From Halapricum desulfuricans (GTDB taxonomy: Archaea > Halobacteriota > Halobacteria > Halobacteriales > Haloarculaceae), in assembly GCF_017094505.1 (NCBI RefSeq), contig NZ_CP064787.1, forward strand, positions 248,001 through 312,000: a stretch of DNA of 64,000 nucleotides. Reading direction: 5' to 3'. The position numbers were made by a program, and so were the translations under genes. Shown here in pieces: positions 7,272 through 16,051 of the stretch. The notes beneath the pieces are model-generated. The model was given only the letters and a program-made list of their open reading frames with translations. It did no database searches and had not been told where the DNA came from. Numbering within the stretch: the first letter of the stretch is position 1; each line of letters opens with the position of its first letter.

Positions 7272-9143
7272 TCACTTGTCGATGGCCGCTGGATCGAACA
7301 GGATCACGGTCTCGGTGCCGTACGCCCGGAGTTCGTAGACCGTGTACTCGTAGCCACCGACCCCGTCGAGTTGCTGGGAGAGGACGGGCACCGACCGCTC
7401 GCGCGTGACGATGATCGGCGGCGGATCGCCGCTGACCGCGCCGAGATCCGCCGAGTTCTGGACGCACGTGACGTTCGCGTCGGCGGCGTAGAGATACCAC
7501 GACAGCGGCAACCCGTCGAACCAGTTCGAGGTGCCCATGCAGGCCGGGTGGTAGTAGTCGCTCTCGCCGTTGCCGACGAAGTAGTTCTCGAACAGGAGGA
7601 TGTCGATCCCGTCGTTTTCGGCGGCGACCCGGTCCAGCTGCTGGAGGTCGTAGCGCATGTCGCCGGCCGGCTGTGCGTACTGGATCAGGCCGTTCTCCTC
7701 GCTGTCGGTGTCGTGGACGTAGGCCGCGCCGGCCGCCGTCGCGACGACGTGTCCGAGGACGACGAGCAGTACCAGTGCGGCGAGCACGGTCGTGACCGTG
7801 TCGCCTTTCGACAGCGCGTTTCGACCCCACCGGTAGAGCACGCCGAGCCCGGCCGCCGCCGGCAGTGCCAGCACGACGATCGGGTGGGCCCCGTTCCACG
7901 GGCCGAAGATGTCCAGGCCGAGCGGGTAGCCGATCACCGAGGCGACCCCGGCGTAGGTACCGAACAGGATCAGATTCCGCGAGCGCTCCCGGCCGTAGCG
8001 CTCCCCCAGAAAGCCGATCGCCGCGAACAGCAGCGTCGGCAGGGCGTACTCTCGAAGCACCTGCACGTACTGGGGCGCGAACTCGAGATAGCGCTCCGAC
8101 AGCGACGAGTCCTCGCCGCTTGCGAGCGCTTTGTCCGACCACGTCGGATACTCGCTGTACCAGTAGTTCCAGGTGTTTTCTATCAGTGCCGGCAGCCGGG
8201 TGGGATCGGCGATCGCGTCTCCGAGCGTGACCGATCCGATCGCTGACGTCGAGACGGGATAGTACTCGGCCGCCCCGCCTCTGGGTGCGAACGTGTACAG
8301 CCAGACGAGTCCGACGACTGCGCCGGCCCCGAACAGATGGAGCGCGAATACGCCGACGCGCTTTCGCCTGACCCGTTCTGTCTTCAGCCCCCCAGCGTAT
8401 CGGAGGACGGCGCGGGCTCGCGTTCGCAGGAGGTCCAGACCGGACCGACTCGATCGCGGACGGAAGAGGCCGGTGTCGATCAACAGCGTCGTCGCGCCGA
8501 TCCAGACCAGCAGGTAAATCAGCGCGTTCTCCTTCGAGGCGATCCCGAAGCCGAGGAAGACGGCGGCGGGATAGAGATATCGGCCGTCGCGAGTGTCGTA
8601 AGTCCGCACCAGAAAGCCCAGCGCGGTCATCATGAACGCCGCGACCAGCACGTCGCTGCGGAGAAACCGCGAGTAGTACAGCAGCACGGAATTGAACGCG
8701 AACAGGAACGCCAGCAGGACCGTCTCGTGGCCCCGCAGGTGCTTCCGATAGAGCAGCGCCGACAGCGGGAACAGGCCGCCGACGACCGCGACCGGCAGCC
8801 GAGCCACGAAATCGCTCGGCCCGAACAGCGCGAACAGCGGCCGGGTCGCGTGGTGGACGAACGGCCCGTGGATGATCGACCGGTAGACAAAGGCCCCGGT
8901 CTCCTCGTAACGGAGGATCCAGTAGGCGACGCGGGCCTCGTCCCAGTGGGCCGTCCGGTAGCCGAGCCAGAACAACCGCGCGACAAGCGCCGCGACTGTG
9001 ATCGCGAGCACTGCCAGAATCACCGGATCCCGGAGCGCCCCGCCCGCCCGGTGTCGGGCACTACCCGTCAGGCTCCGGCGCGCACTGCTTGCTCGCGCCC
9101 GAAGGCGTGTTCGGGCGTCCGGCACGTCCCGACCCGAGTCCAT
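7272..9143 (-). CDS. Agl23-like (TIGR03663) multi-pass membrane protein, copy 1
   Basis: The 623-residue protein has many hydrophobic segments and the GT-C glycosyltransferase-like start: WDEARVAYW after the first helix, an R..IHGPF loop, and YYSRFLRSD about residue 150. These features match the TIGR03663 family, annotated in haloarchaea as flippase activity-associated protein Agl23 and related to dolichyl-phosphate-mannose protein mannosyltransferases. The acidic residues in the first outward loop (WDEAR) would be the catalytic or metal-binding residues of a GT-C fold. The large C-terminal domain is soluble. A paralogue lies immediately upstream, so an N-glycosylation or lipid-linked sugar role is inferred. 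Confidence 0.85.
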   Translation of the reverse strand: MDSGRDVPDARTRLRARASSARRSLTGSARHRAGGALRDPVILAVLAITVAALVARLFWLGYRTAHWDEARVAYWILRYEETGAFVYRSIIHGPFVHHATRPLFALFGPSDFVARLPVAVVGGLFPLSALLYRKHLRGHETVLLAFLFAFNSVLLYYSRFLRSDVLVAAFMMTALGFLVRTYDTRDGRYLYPAAVFLGFGIASKENALIYLLVWIGATTLLIDTGLFRPRSSRSGLDLLRTRARAVLRYAGGLKTERVRRKRVGVFALHLFGAGAVVGLVWLYTFAPRGGAAEYYPVSTSAIGSVTLGDAIADPTRLPALIENTWNYWYSEYPTWSDKALASGEDSSLSERYLEFAPQYVQVLREYALPTLLFAAIGFLGERYGRERSRNLILFGTYAGVASVIGYPLGLDIFGPWNGAHPIVVLALPAAAGLGVLYRWGRNALSKGDTVTTVLAALVLLVVLGHVVATAAGAAYVHDTDSEENGLIQYAQPAGDMRYDLQQLDRVAAENDGIDILLFENYFVGNGESDYYHPACMGTSNWFDGLPLSWYLYAADANVTCVQNSADLGAVSGDPPPIIVTRERSVPVLSQQLDGVGGYEYTVYELRAYGTETVILFDPAAIDK

Positions 9144-9191
9144 ACCGGCACCTGTCCGGCCGGGAATATATTGGTTGTCGTCGCGGTCCGA

Positions 9192-11024
9192 TCAGTCCCG
9201 GACGTAGACCCGGATCGTCGGTGTCGCGTCCGCGTAGTACCGCAGGCTGTAGGTCCCGCGGTCGTCGTAGCGGTCCTCGAGCCACTCGGTCGGGACGCTG
9301 TCGTCGCCGACGCGGGTGATCACGACTGAGGAGTGTTCACGTTCGACGCGCTCGCGCAGTTCAGCGGGATCGCCAGCACAGCTCGCGTTCGCGCCGCTGG
9401 CGGCCAGGTACCACTGCATCGGCAGGAAGTTCCCGAAGTCGGTACAGACCGGCCGGACGTTCCAGGCACGTTCCGGCTGGCCGGCGTCGACGATCGACGC
9501 GTCCTCGCTGGCGTTGCCGTAGACGAGCACGTCGGGGTTTTCGTCCGGGGCGGCCGCCCGCAGCTCTTCGACGACCGGATCGAGATCGTCGTACGGCTGT
9601 CCGAACTGGACGAGGTCGTTGCTCTCGTGGCCTGGGTTGAGATAGACGTGGCTCGCGCCGCTCCAGGCCACCGTCGCGACGACCACCGCGAGGATCAGCG
9701 CCGTCAGGCCGACGTCGATCGGCTCGTCCTCGCGGTAGGCGTCGCGACCCCAGCGATAGATCGTCGCCAGCCCGACCGCGGCGGGGATCGACAGCGGCAA
9801 CAGGACGTGGACGTTGTTCCACTTCCAGCCACCGCCGATCGACAGCCCGAGCGGGTAGCCGACGATCGATGCCGCACCGGCGTAGGTCAGGAAAAAGACC
9901 AGCACCCGTCCCTTTGCGACGGCGTAACGCTCGCGGACGAACCCCGCGATCGCGAAACACACAAGCGGGGCCGACGTGCCGATCAGGCCGTCCCTGACCG
10001 CGCCGCCGAGCCGGGCCTGATAGTCCTCGAAGGTCAACCCGCCGGTCTTGCCGCCCCACGCGAGGTACTCGGCGCGGAACTGCTCGACGGTCGCCTCGAG
10101 CAGCGGCCCCCACTTCGCCGGGTCGCTCACCGCCTCGCCCAGCCCGACGGTCCCCGACCCGGGGGGCCCGGTGAGCAGCCCCTCGAGACCGTCCCCGCGC
10201 GGCGCGAACATGAACAGCCAGACGAGCGCGAACGCCGCCAGCGCCCCGAGCGCGTGCAGCGCGTACACGCCCACGCGTCGCCGCGTTTCGAACGGTGTCT
10301 TCGTCCGCCGGAGGTACAGGCGAGCCGTCGCTCCCAACGCCTTGAGTCGGTCGAGTCCGGTCCGGTCCGATCCCGGTCGATGCAGCGCGCGGTCGGCCAC
10401 GAGCACCCCGGCACCGAGCCAGGTGAGGACGTACAGCACCGCGTTCTCCTTCGAGGCGATCGCGAGCGCCAGGAAGATCGCAGCCCCGTAGAGATACCGC
10501 GCCCGCCGGCGTTCGATTAGTCTGACGACCATGCCCAGCGCGACGAAGGCGAAGGCTCCGACCAGCACGTCGCTGCGCATGAACCGCGAGTAGTACAGCA
10601 ACACGGGGTTGAACGCAAGAAACAGCGAGAGCGCGACCGTCTCGGCCTTTCGGAGGTGATCCCGGAACAGCAGCGCCGAGAGGGGGAGCAGCCCGCCGAC
10701 GATCGCGACTGGAAGCCGCATGACGAAGTCGTTCGGGCCGAGCGCTCCGAACAGCCAGCGATCGACGTGCTGGATAACGGGGCCGTGGACGATCGATCGG
10801 TAGGCGAAGTGGCCCTCCTCCTGGGCGTACAGCGCCCAGTAGGCGACGCGGGCCTCGTCCCAGTGGGCCGGGCGCGCGCCGAGCGCGACGAACCGGGCGA
10901 CCAGCGCGAGGACGGTGACAGCCGCGACTGCGAGGAGGACAGTGTCGCGCTCGCGGAGGCGAGCGACGAGCGGGTGCGAGCGACGCGCCGACGGCGGGGA
11001 ATGATCCGGCGAGGCGTCGGACAT
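9192..11024 (-). CDS. Agl23-like (TIGR03663) multi-pass membrane protein, copy 2
   Basis: The 610-residue paralogue of the next gene downstream has the same order of motifs: PAHWDEARVAYW, a RSIVHGPV loop, YYSRFMRSDV, then LAIASKENAVLY. The ATG at 11024 (MSDASPDHS) is chosen. The longer frame to 11099 would run to within 30 bases of the diverging ribH ATG and adds a non-hydrophobic, arginine-rich extension. The 48-base gap to copy 1 suggests one transcript. The two copies are clearly diverged in their C-terminal domains, so they are an old duplication and may act on different substrates or as a heterodimer. Catalysis is not proven for this family. Confidence 0.85.
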   Translation of the reverse strand: MSDASPDHSPPSARRSHPLVARLRERDTVLLAVAAVTVLALVARFVALGARPAHWDEARVAYWALYAQEEGHFAYRSIVHGPVIQHVDRWLFGALGPNDFVMRLPVAIVGGLLPLSALLFRDHLRKAETVALSLFLAFNPVLLYYSRFMRSDVLVGAFAFVALGMVVRLIERRRARYLYGAAIFLALAIASKENAVLYVLTWLGAGVLVADRALHRPGSDRTGLDRLKALGATARLYLRRTKTPFETRRRVGVYALHALGALAAFALVWLFMFAPRGDGLEGLLTGPPGSGTVGLGEAVSDPAKWGPLLEATVEQFRAEYLAWGGKTGGLTFEDYQARLGGAVRDGLIGTSAPLVCFAIAGFVRERYAVAKGRVLVFFLTYAGAASIVGYPLGLSIGGGWKWNNVHVLLPLSIPAAVGLATIYRWGRDAYREDEPIDVGLTALILAVVVATVAWSGASHVYLNPGHESNDLVQFGQPYDDLDPVVEELRAAAPDENPDVLVYGNASEDASIVDAGQPERAWNVRPVCTDFGNFLPMQWYLAASGANASCAGDPAELRERVEREHSSVVITRVGDDSVPTEWLEDRYDDRGTYSLRYYADATPTIRVYVRD

Positions 11025-11128
11025 GTCAGAACGCGCGGCGCGAGCGGATAGAAACTTTCCGGTCCGACTGACGTGCTCCACCGAACCGGAACGGTACATC
11101 TTTCACCGACGGCTCCGACCCCGCAGGT

Positions 11129-11536
11129 ATGGTCAGGCTCGGGCTGGTGATCGGTCAGTACGACAAGCACGGAGCGGTCCTCTCGGAGATGGAACAGTCG
11201 GCCCGCGCGGCCGCCGACGACCGCGGCGCGGAGATCGTCGAGACGCTCGCGGTGCCGGGCGCCTACGACACGCCGCTTGCGGCCGACCGGCTCGCCCGCC
11301 GTGACGATATCGACGCTGTGGTCACGCTCGGGGTCATCATCTCCGGAGACACCGATCACGATCAGGTCATCGGCCACGCCGCCGCAGGAGGGCTCACCGA
11401 CGTGAGCCTCGATCGGGACACGCCCGTCACGCTCGGGATCATCGGCCCCGGCATGAGCCAGGACGAGGCCGCGGCCCGCACCCACAAGGGGCGCGAGGCC
11501 GTCGAGAGCGCCATCGATATCGTCGACGAACTATAA
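11129..11536 (+). CDS. ribH: 6,7-dimethyl-8-ribityllumazine synthase (RibH)
   Basis: The 135-residue riboflavin-pathway enzyme joins the pyrimidinedione and dihydroxybutanone phosphate to make the lumazine precursor of riboflavin. The family's VPGAYDTPLAA loop, LGVIISGDTDHDQVI and ESAIDIVDEL C-terminus are visible, and the size is typical of archaeal RibH. It starts nine bases or so ahead of an aminotransferase gene in the same direction and diverges from the Agl23-like pair. The aminotransferase has no known link to riboflavin synthesis. Confidence 0.95.
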   Translation: MVRLGLVIGQYDKHGAVLSEMEQSARAAADDRGAEIVETLAVPGAYDTPLAADRLARRDDIDAVVTLGVIISGDTDHDQVIGHAAAGGLTDVSLDRDTPVTLGIIGPGMSQDEAAARTHKGREAVESAIDIVDEL

Positions 11537-11545
11537 GACACACCC

Positions 11546-12706
11546 ATGAGCTACGAACCACCGTTCTCGGACCGAATCCAGCGCGTCGAACCGTCAGCGA
11601 CGATCGCCATCTCGAACCTCGCGGCCGAACTCGAGGCCGAGGGCAAGGACGTCGTCGACCTGAGCGTCGGCGAACCCGACTTCGACACGCCCGAACCGAT
11701 CAAACGGGCCGCCAAGGACGCGATGGACGCCGGCCACGTCGGCTACACCTCATCAAACGGGATCCCGCCGCTGAAGGAGGCGATCGTCGAGAAACTGCAC
11801 GCGGACGGCCTCTCCCAGTACGGCACGGAGAACGTCATCGTCACGCCCGGCGGCAAGCAGGCCCTCTACGAGGTCTTCCAGACGATCATCGACGACGGCG
11901 ACGAGGTCGCGCTGCTGGATCCGGCGTGGGTCTCCTACGAGGCGATGGCGAAGCTCGCTGGCGGGTCGCTGGCTCGGGTCGACACCGCGGCCCACGGCTT
12001 CGATCTCGAACCCGCGCTTGGCGATCTGGCCGAGACGGTCAGCGACGACACCGAACTGCTGGTGGTCAACTCGCCGGGCAACCCCCACGGGTCGGTCTAC
12101 TCCCGGGAAGCGCTTGAGGGCGTGCGCGATCTGGCCGTCGAACACGACTTCGCCGTGATCTCCGACGAGATCTACAAGGAGATCACCTACGACGGCGTCG
12201 AATCGATCAGTCTCGGCACCCTCGAGGGGATGGAAGACCGGACGATCACGCTCAACGGCTTCTCGAAGGCCTACGCGATGACGGGCTGGCGGCTCGGGTA
12301 TTTCGCCGCCCCCGAGTCGATCGTCGAGCAGGCCGGGAAGCTGCAGTCTCATTCGGTGACCTGCGCGGTCAACTTCGTCCAGCACGCCGGCGTCACGGCG
12401 CTCGAAGACGTGGACGAAGAGATCGAGGAGATGCGCGCCGCCTTCGAGGAACGGCGGGACATGCTGGTCGATCTGTTCGCCGAGTACGACAAGGACGTCC
12501 CCGTCCCGGAGGGCGCGTTCTACGTCATGCTCCCGGTCCGTGACGACGATCAGGCCTGGGCCGAAGACGCCGTCGAGCAGGCACAGGTCGCGACGGTACC
12601 GGGCAGTCCGTTCGGCACGCCGGGATACGTCCGCCTCTCGTATGCGGCGAGCAAGGAGCGACTCCGCGAGGGCGTCGAGCGACTGGCCGAGGCGGACCTG
12701 CTGTAA
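11546..12706 (+). CDS. Class I/II pyridoxal-phosphate aminotransferase
   Basis: The 386-residue enzyme has the PLP lysine at K241 in SKAYAMTGWRLGY, substrate- and PLP-binding SVGEPDFDTPE near 40-50, NSPGNPHGSVY near 175-185 and SDEIYKEI near 206-212. This is the aspartate/aromatic aminotransferase subgroup Ib. The amino acid used cannot be told from sequence; aspartate or aromatic amino acids are likely. It follows ribH by nine bases and ends before palindrome copy C. A degenerate copy of its last 270 bases lies at 22502-22754, so this gene, or a former paralogue, was partly duplicated. Confidence 0.9.
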   Translation: MSYEPPFSDRIQRVEPSATIAISNLAAELEAEGKDVVDLSVGEPDFDTPEPIKRAAKDAMDAGHVGYTSSNGIPPLKEAIVEKLHADGLSQYGTENVIVTPGGKQALYEVFQTIIDDGDEVALLDPAWVSYEAMAKLAGGSLARVDTAAHGFDLEPALGDLAETVSDDTELLVVNSPGNPHGSVYSREALEGVRDLAVEHDFAVISDEIYKEITYDGVESISLGTLEGMEDRTITLNGFSKAYAMTGWRLGYFAAPESIVEQAGKLQSHSVTCAVNFVQHAGVTALEDVDEEIEEMRAAFEERRDMLVDLFAEYDKDVPVPEGAFYVMLPVRDDDQAWAEDAVEQAQVATVPGSPFGTPGYVRLSYAASKERLREGVERLAEADLL

Positions 12707-12730
12707 CTGGGCATCTTCGCTGGCGACATC

Positions 12731-12810
12731 TCGTCGTGGTTGCTGTAACGATTTACCGGTGTGACCGCGTGTGCGGTCAACCCGGAACAGACTCACAGCA
12801 ACCACTATCA
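12731..12810 (+). repeat. Long imperfect palindrome, family 1 copy C
   Basis: Perfect 11-base arms GTGGTTGCTGT (12736-12746) and ACAGCAACCAC (12795-12805) enclose CGATTTACCGG, an inner stem GTGACCGC/GCGGTCAA and CCCGGAACAG. The right end reads CACTATCA as in copies A and D. It lies between the converging aminotransferase and methyltransferase genes. Confidence 0.8.
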
Positions 12811-12871
12811 TGCCGGCATCGAGCCGGCGGTCGTCCGCTCTCTTTTGTCCCGGTTTTCGAGAGGGGGACGA

Positions 12872-13723
12872 TCACACGACAGGCGCGCGATACAGCAGAT
12901 CGTACTGATGAGCGACGTAGGTCAGCTGTCCGTCGGCCAGCTGTCGCCGACGGGCCGTGAGCCAGTCGGCCGCCCCTTCGACGGGCCGCTCCGAGAGGGA
13001 TTCCTCGATGAAGTCGAGGATAGACGCCAGAAAATACGCCTCGTCAGCGTGGTACTCGCCCCCTTGGGGGCGGAGAATCCAGTCGGAACTCCCCATCGCG
13101 ACCAGATCGCCGTCCCAGCGACGGCAGGTCTCCGCCAGGTGTCTGCCGGCGCGGACGTCTCGCCCGGGTTCGGCGTCGATCGCGGCGTGGTACGCGTCTT
13201 CGACGGCGCGATCTGCCGGGTGGTCGGGCTGGAATATCGTGCCGCCATCGAACGTGATCGGGAGGTACGCCAGCCCACCGGGTGCAAGCGCCGACTCGAT
13301 TTTGTCCAGTAGCTCTGCCACCGGGACGAGGTCGGCGAAGGCCTGAGCGACGACTAGGTCGATGTCGTTCGCGGCTGCGAGTGTCGCCAGCGCGTCACCG
13401 ACCTCGTAGGTGACAGCGAGGTCCCCGACAGCAAACCCTCGGTCACGATCGATGACGGAGCGACCCGCTCGGCGGAGCGCTGCCGGCCGAACTGTGCGGG
13501 CGAAGTCGATAACGCCTTCGTCGCCGTCGATACCGCGATACGTGCCGGTGTCGATCCCCCATTCGAGCAGTCGTGGGACGGTCGTTCCGGTGCCACAGCC
13601 GATATCGAGAATCCGCGGCTCGGTCGGGACGGCAGCGAGCACCCGATCGCGGACGCGACGCGAGTAGGCGCGATCGTCCAGCGACCGCTTGGCTTCCAGA
13701 TACCGTGTCTCGGTGTGATTCAT
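12872..13723 (-). CDS. Class I SAM-dependent methyltransferase
   Basis: The 283-residue protein has motif I ILDIGCGTGTTVPRLLEWG near residues 38-56, an acidic residue after the second strand (GIDGDEG) and the usual Rossmann strands up to DLVVAQAFADLVP. The C-terminal third carries the substrate region and is not recognised. The ATG at 13723 overlaps the stop of the upstream PTPS-like gene by four bases (ATGA), so coupled translation is likely. An upstream in-frame ATG at 13771 would run well into that gene. The context of GTP cyclohydrolase IIa, dehydrogenase and PTPS-like protein suggests a pterin-related small-molecule methyltransferase, which is inference. Confidence 0.85.
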   Translation of the reverse strand: MNHTETRYLEAKRSLDDRAYSRRVRDRVLAAVPTEPRILDIGCGTGTTVPRLLEWGIDTGTYRGIDGDEGVIDFARTVRPAALRRAGRSVIDRDRGFAVGDLAVTYEVGDALATLAAANDIDLVVAQAFADLVPVAELLDKIESALAPGGLAYLPITFDGGTIFQPDHPADRAVEDAYHAAIDAEPGRDVRAGRHLAETCRRWDGDLVAMGSSDWILRPQGGEYHADEAYFLASILDFIEESLSERPVEGAADWLTARRRQLADGQLTYVAHQYDLLYRAPVV

Positions 13724-14115
13724 CCCTCGAGACGGCGTGCGTGGCTCGCCCAGGACACGTCGTCTTCCCACAACTGAACGCGGAGATGCTCCGGATTGGG
13801 ATCGTCCAGCGCTCGCTCGACGCGGTCACCGAACAGGCGGGCGAAGTGCTCGACGCTCGGATTCAGTCCCTCGAACTCCGGGAGGTCGTTGAGCAACGCG
13901 TCGCGATAGCGGTCCTCCAGGTCATCGAGGATCGCGTCGACGTCGTCGATGTCCACGAGGTAGCCGAACTCACCCAGTTCAGCCCCTCCAAAGCGGACCT
14001 CGACGGTGAAGTGATGGCTGTGTGGTGTCCCCTCGGGTCCCGGATCGGGAACCGTGAGGAAGTGCTGTGCCACGAACTCTCGCGTGACGGTCAGTTCGTA
14101 CGTGTGGGTGGTCAT
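13720..14115 (-). CDS. 6-pyruvoyl-tetrahydropterin synthase-like protein without cysteine
   Basis: The 131-residue T-fold protein is of the PTPS/QueD family. The zinc ligands are recognisable as His18 (FVAQHF) and the HSHHF group (His32, His34, His35). The second half, PSVEHFARLFGDRVERAL, matches the family's PT-E-N/H motif. Classical PTPS and QueD carry a catalytic Cys a few residues before the HGH motif; this protein has no cysteine at all and has Glu28 in that region. A different reaction on a pterin-like or aldehyde substrate is therefore likely. It is coupled to the methyltransferase gene and follows the dehydrogenase by 85 bases, with room for its own promoter. Confidence 0.85.
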   Translation of the reverse strand: MTTHTYELTVTREFVAQHFLTVPDPGPEGTPHSHHFTVEVRFGGAELGEFGYLVDIDDVDAILDDLEDRYRDALLNDLPEFEGLNPSVEHFARLFGDRVERALDDPNPEHLRVQLWEDDVSWASHARRLEG

Positions 14116-14200
14116 GGGTTTGTATTCGTGTAGAGATTCCTAACAGTATGCGTTCGATTCGATCGCGTTGTCGACCACGGAGGCGTTTCGGTCGTCCCCA

Positions 14201-15208
14201 TTAGTAGGTCAACAACACCTGGAGAGCGTCTTCGGGTCGTTCGTCTATCAGTCGATACGCTTCGGGGGCGTCCTCGAACGGAAGTCGGTGCGTGACCAGC
14301 GACTCCACCGGCAGTGCCGTCAGGTTCTCGAGAGCCGTGTCGGTTCGACGGTCGAACGTCCAGCGACCGCGCAGTTCGGGGGCGAGCGTGCTGACCTGAC
14401 TGGACTCGATCGAGACCCGGTCGCGATGGAAATCGCCGCCCAGATCGAGTGTAGTCGGTTTTGTGCCGTACCAGGATCCGACGACGATCCGGCTATCGTA
14501 GCCTGCGACGGCGCGCGCGTCATCGAGTGCCGCAGGCTGGCCCGACAGTTCGTACAGGAGGTCAGCGCCGTCCGATCCGGCATCGTCGTCCCAGCGGTCC
14601 GCCGAGAGTTCGTCCGGCGGCATCGCCACGTCGGCCCCCAGCTGGCGCGCGCGTTCGCGGCGCGAGTCTATCGGATCGACGACGAGCAGTTCCGACAGCG
14701 GGAACGACGCGAGCAATCCGATCGTACACAGTCCGATGACGCCCGCGCCGAAGACCACGACGCGTTCGCCGAGCCGCGGCCGCCCGTCGAGAACCAACGT
14801 GGTCGCCGTCTCGACAGTCGGGTACAGCGCCGCCTCCGCGGGTTCGACGCCGTCCGGGACTACAACGAGATCTGTGGGCTCTGCACTGAAGTGAGTCTCG
14901 TGTGGGTTAAACGCCATCACGGTCCGTCCGAGCCACTCGTCCTCGACAGTCGTCCCGGTCTCGACGACCTCGCCGACGGCGGCGTATCCGTATCGCAGCG
15001 GGTAGGACAGATCACCCTGGAGTGCCTCAAGCGTCTCGTCGGCCGGGAGATCACTTGGCACCTGACCGTGATAGATGAGCAGTTCCGTGCCGGCGCTGAT
15101 CGCGGAGACGTGCGTCTCGACGAGCACTTCATCGGCCGAAGGCACTGTCGACGTCTCGCGTAGCTCGACCGCCTGTGGCCCGGTGAAATAGAGTGAGCGT
15201 CGCTGCAT
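14201..15208 (-). CDS. BchC-like zinc-independent alcohol dehydrogenase (MDR family)
   Basis: The 335-residue medium-chain dehydrogenase/reductase has an N-terminal GroES-like domain in which the usual catalytic zinc cysteine is replaced (SAISAGTELLIYHG). It has a Rossmann domain with VVVFGAGVIGL and the MDR C-terminal helix region. The SAGTE signature resembles BchC-type bacteriochlorophyllide dehydrogenases and their haloarchaeal relatives. The ATG at 15208 shares one base with the stop of gch3, so the two are coupled; the longer frame to 15265 would overlap gch3. It would oxidise a hydroxyl to a ketone or the reverse with NAD(P). The partner genes suggest a pterin or formamidopyrimidine derivative as substrate. 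Confidence 0.82.
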   Translation of the reverse strand: MQRRSLYFTGPQAVELRETSTVPSADEVLVETHVSAISAGTELLIYHGQVPSDLPADETLEALQGDLSYPLRYGYAAVGEVVETGTTVEDEWLGRTVMAFNPHETHFSAEPTDLVVVPDGVEPAEAALYPTVETATTLVLDGRPRLGERVVVFGAGVIGLCTIGLLASFPLSELLVVDPIDSRRERARQLGADVAMPPDELSADRWDDDAGSDGADLLYELSGQPAALDDARAVAGYDSRIVVGSWYGTKPTTLDLGGDFHRDRVSIESSQVSTLAPELRGRWTFDRRTDTALENLTALPVESLVTHRLPFEDAPEAYRLIDERPEDALQVLLTY

Positions 15209-15975
15209 CAGTCGTCCGCCGGGAGTTTGTCGACGCCGCGTATCCGAGCGCCGGTCGCTCGACACTGTTCGAGGGCTTCTTTGGCCTCGTCGCCGGCGAC
15301 GTGGGCCGTCGGGCCGCGTCCGACCCCCACCTGGAGTTCGATTCCGGTCTCCGCGCTGACGTGCTCGATCGCGTCGTCGAAGGCTCCCGGGCCGATATCG
15401 GGACAGACCGCGATGATGTTATCGCCCCCGACGAAATGCGCGATGCTGTTGTACTCCTGCCGAAGGTACGTCACGAGTTCGAGCGTAGCACGGCGGATCG
15501 CCAGTGTCACGTCGACAGCGTTTCGCCGGTCCGTCAGCGAGCCGGTCACGTCCACGACATCGAAGTGTCCGACCGTCACCGGCCCGGACTCGACTAGTCC
15601 GTCGCTTCCGACTGCGAGTACCTCGCGACGGTCTCCATCCTGGGCGCTGCCTGCTGCCTGCAGGCGCTCGCTTGCGATATCCAGCGCTTCGACCGGTGTC
15701 GACGCACGGCCGACGCCAACGCTCACCGTCACTGGATAGCTGTTTCGGACGCGGCGCTGGAACCGCTCGAATGCCGTTGGATCGATCTCGTTTGCGACGG
15801 CGTACATATTGTCGAATCGCCCGTAGAACGCGTAGCCGTCGTACGCGCCGACGAACTCGGCGAAATCGGCGAACAGCGACGCCTGTAACGACTGCAGGTC
15901 GGTCTCCCGCCGCGGCTCGGGCGTGACGGTCCAGGGTCCGTAGTCGTCTATCTGTATCAGCGCAACCTGAATCAC
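15208..15975 (-). CDS. gch3: GTP cyclohydrolase IIa (archaeal GTP cyclohydrolase III)
   Basis: The 255-residue enzyme converts GTP to 2-amino-5-formylamino-6-ribosylamino-pyrimidinone phosphate, the first step to archaeal riboflavin and F420. The diagnostic start is VALIQIDDYGPWTVTPEPRRE. The two GGDEF-like repeats follow, with FYGRFDNMYAV and HFVGGDNIIAVCP. The start is a GTG at 15975 followed by ATT CAG; a second GTG at 15993 is possible. No ATG is in frame near the conserved beginning. It heads the dehydrogenase, PTPS-like and methyltransferase group on the same strand, so its product may feed that pathway as well as flavins. Confidence 0.93.
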   Translation of the reverse strand: MIQVALIQIDDYGPWTVTPEPRRETDLQSLQASLFADFAEFVGAYDGYAFYGRFDNMYAVANEIDPTAFERFQRRVRNSYPVTVSVGVGRASTPVEALDIASERLQAAGSAQDGDRREVLAVGSDGLVESGPVTVGHFDVVDVTGSLTDRRNAVDVTLAIRRATLELVTYLRQEYNSIAHFVGGDNIIAVCPDIGPGAFDDAIEHVSAETGIELQVGVGRGPTAHVAGDEAKEALEQCRATGARIRGVDKLPADD

Positions 15976-16051
15976 TATGGTCTCTACTTCCACATGAGGA
16001 GTAGTCGCTAATGACTGTTGGGGTGGTCCGAATCGTCGTCCGGCGACCCGT

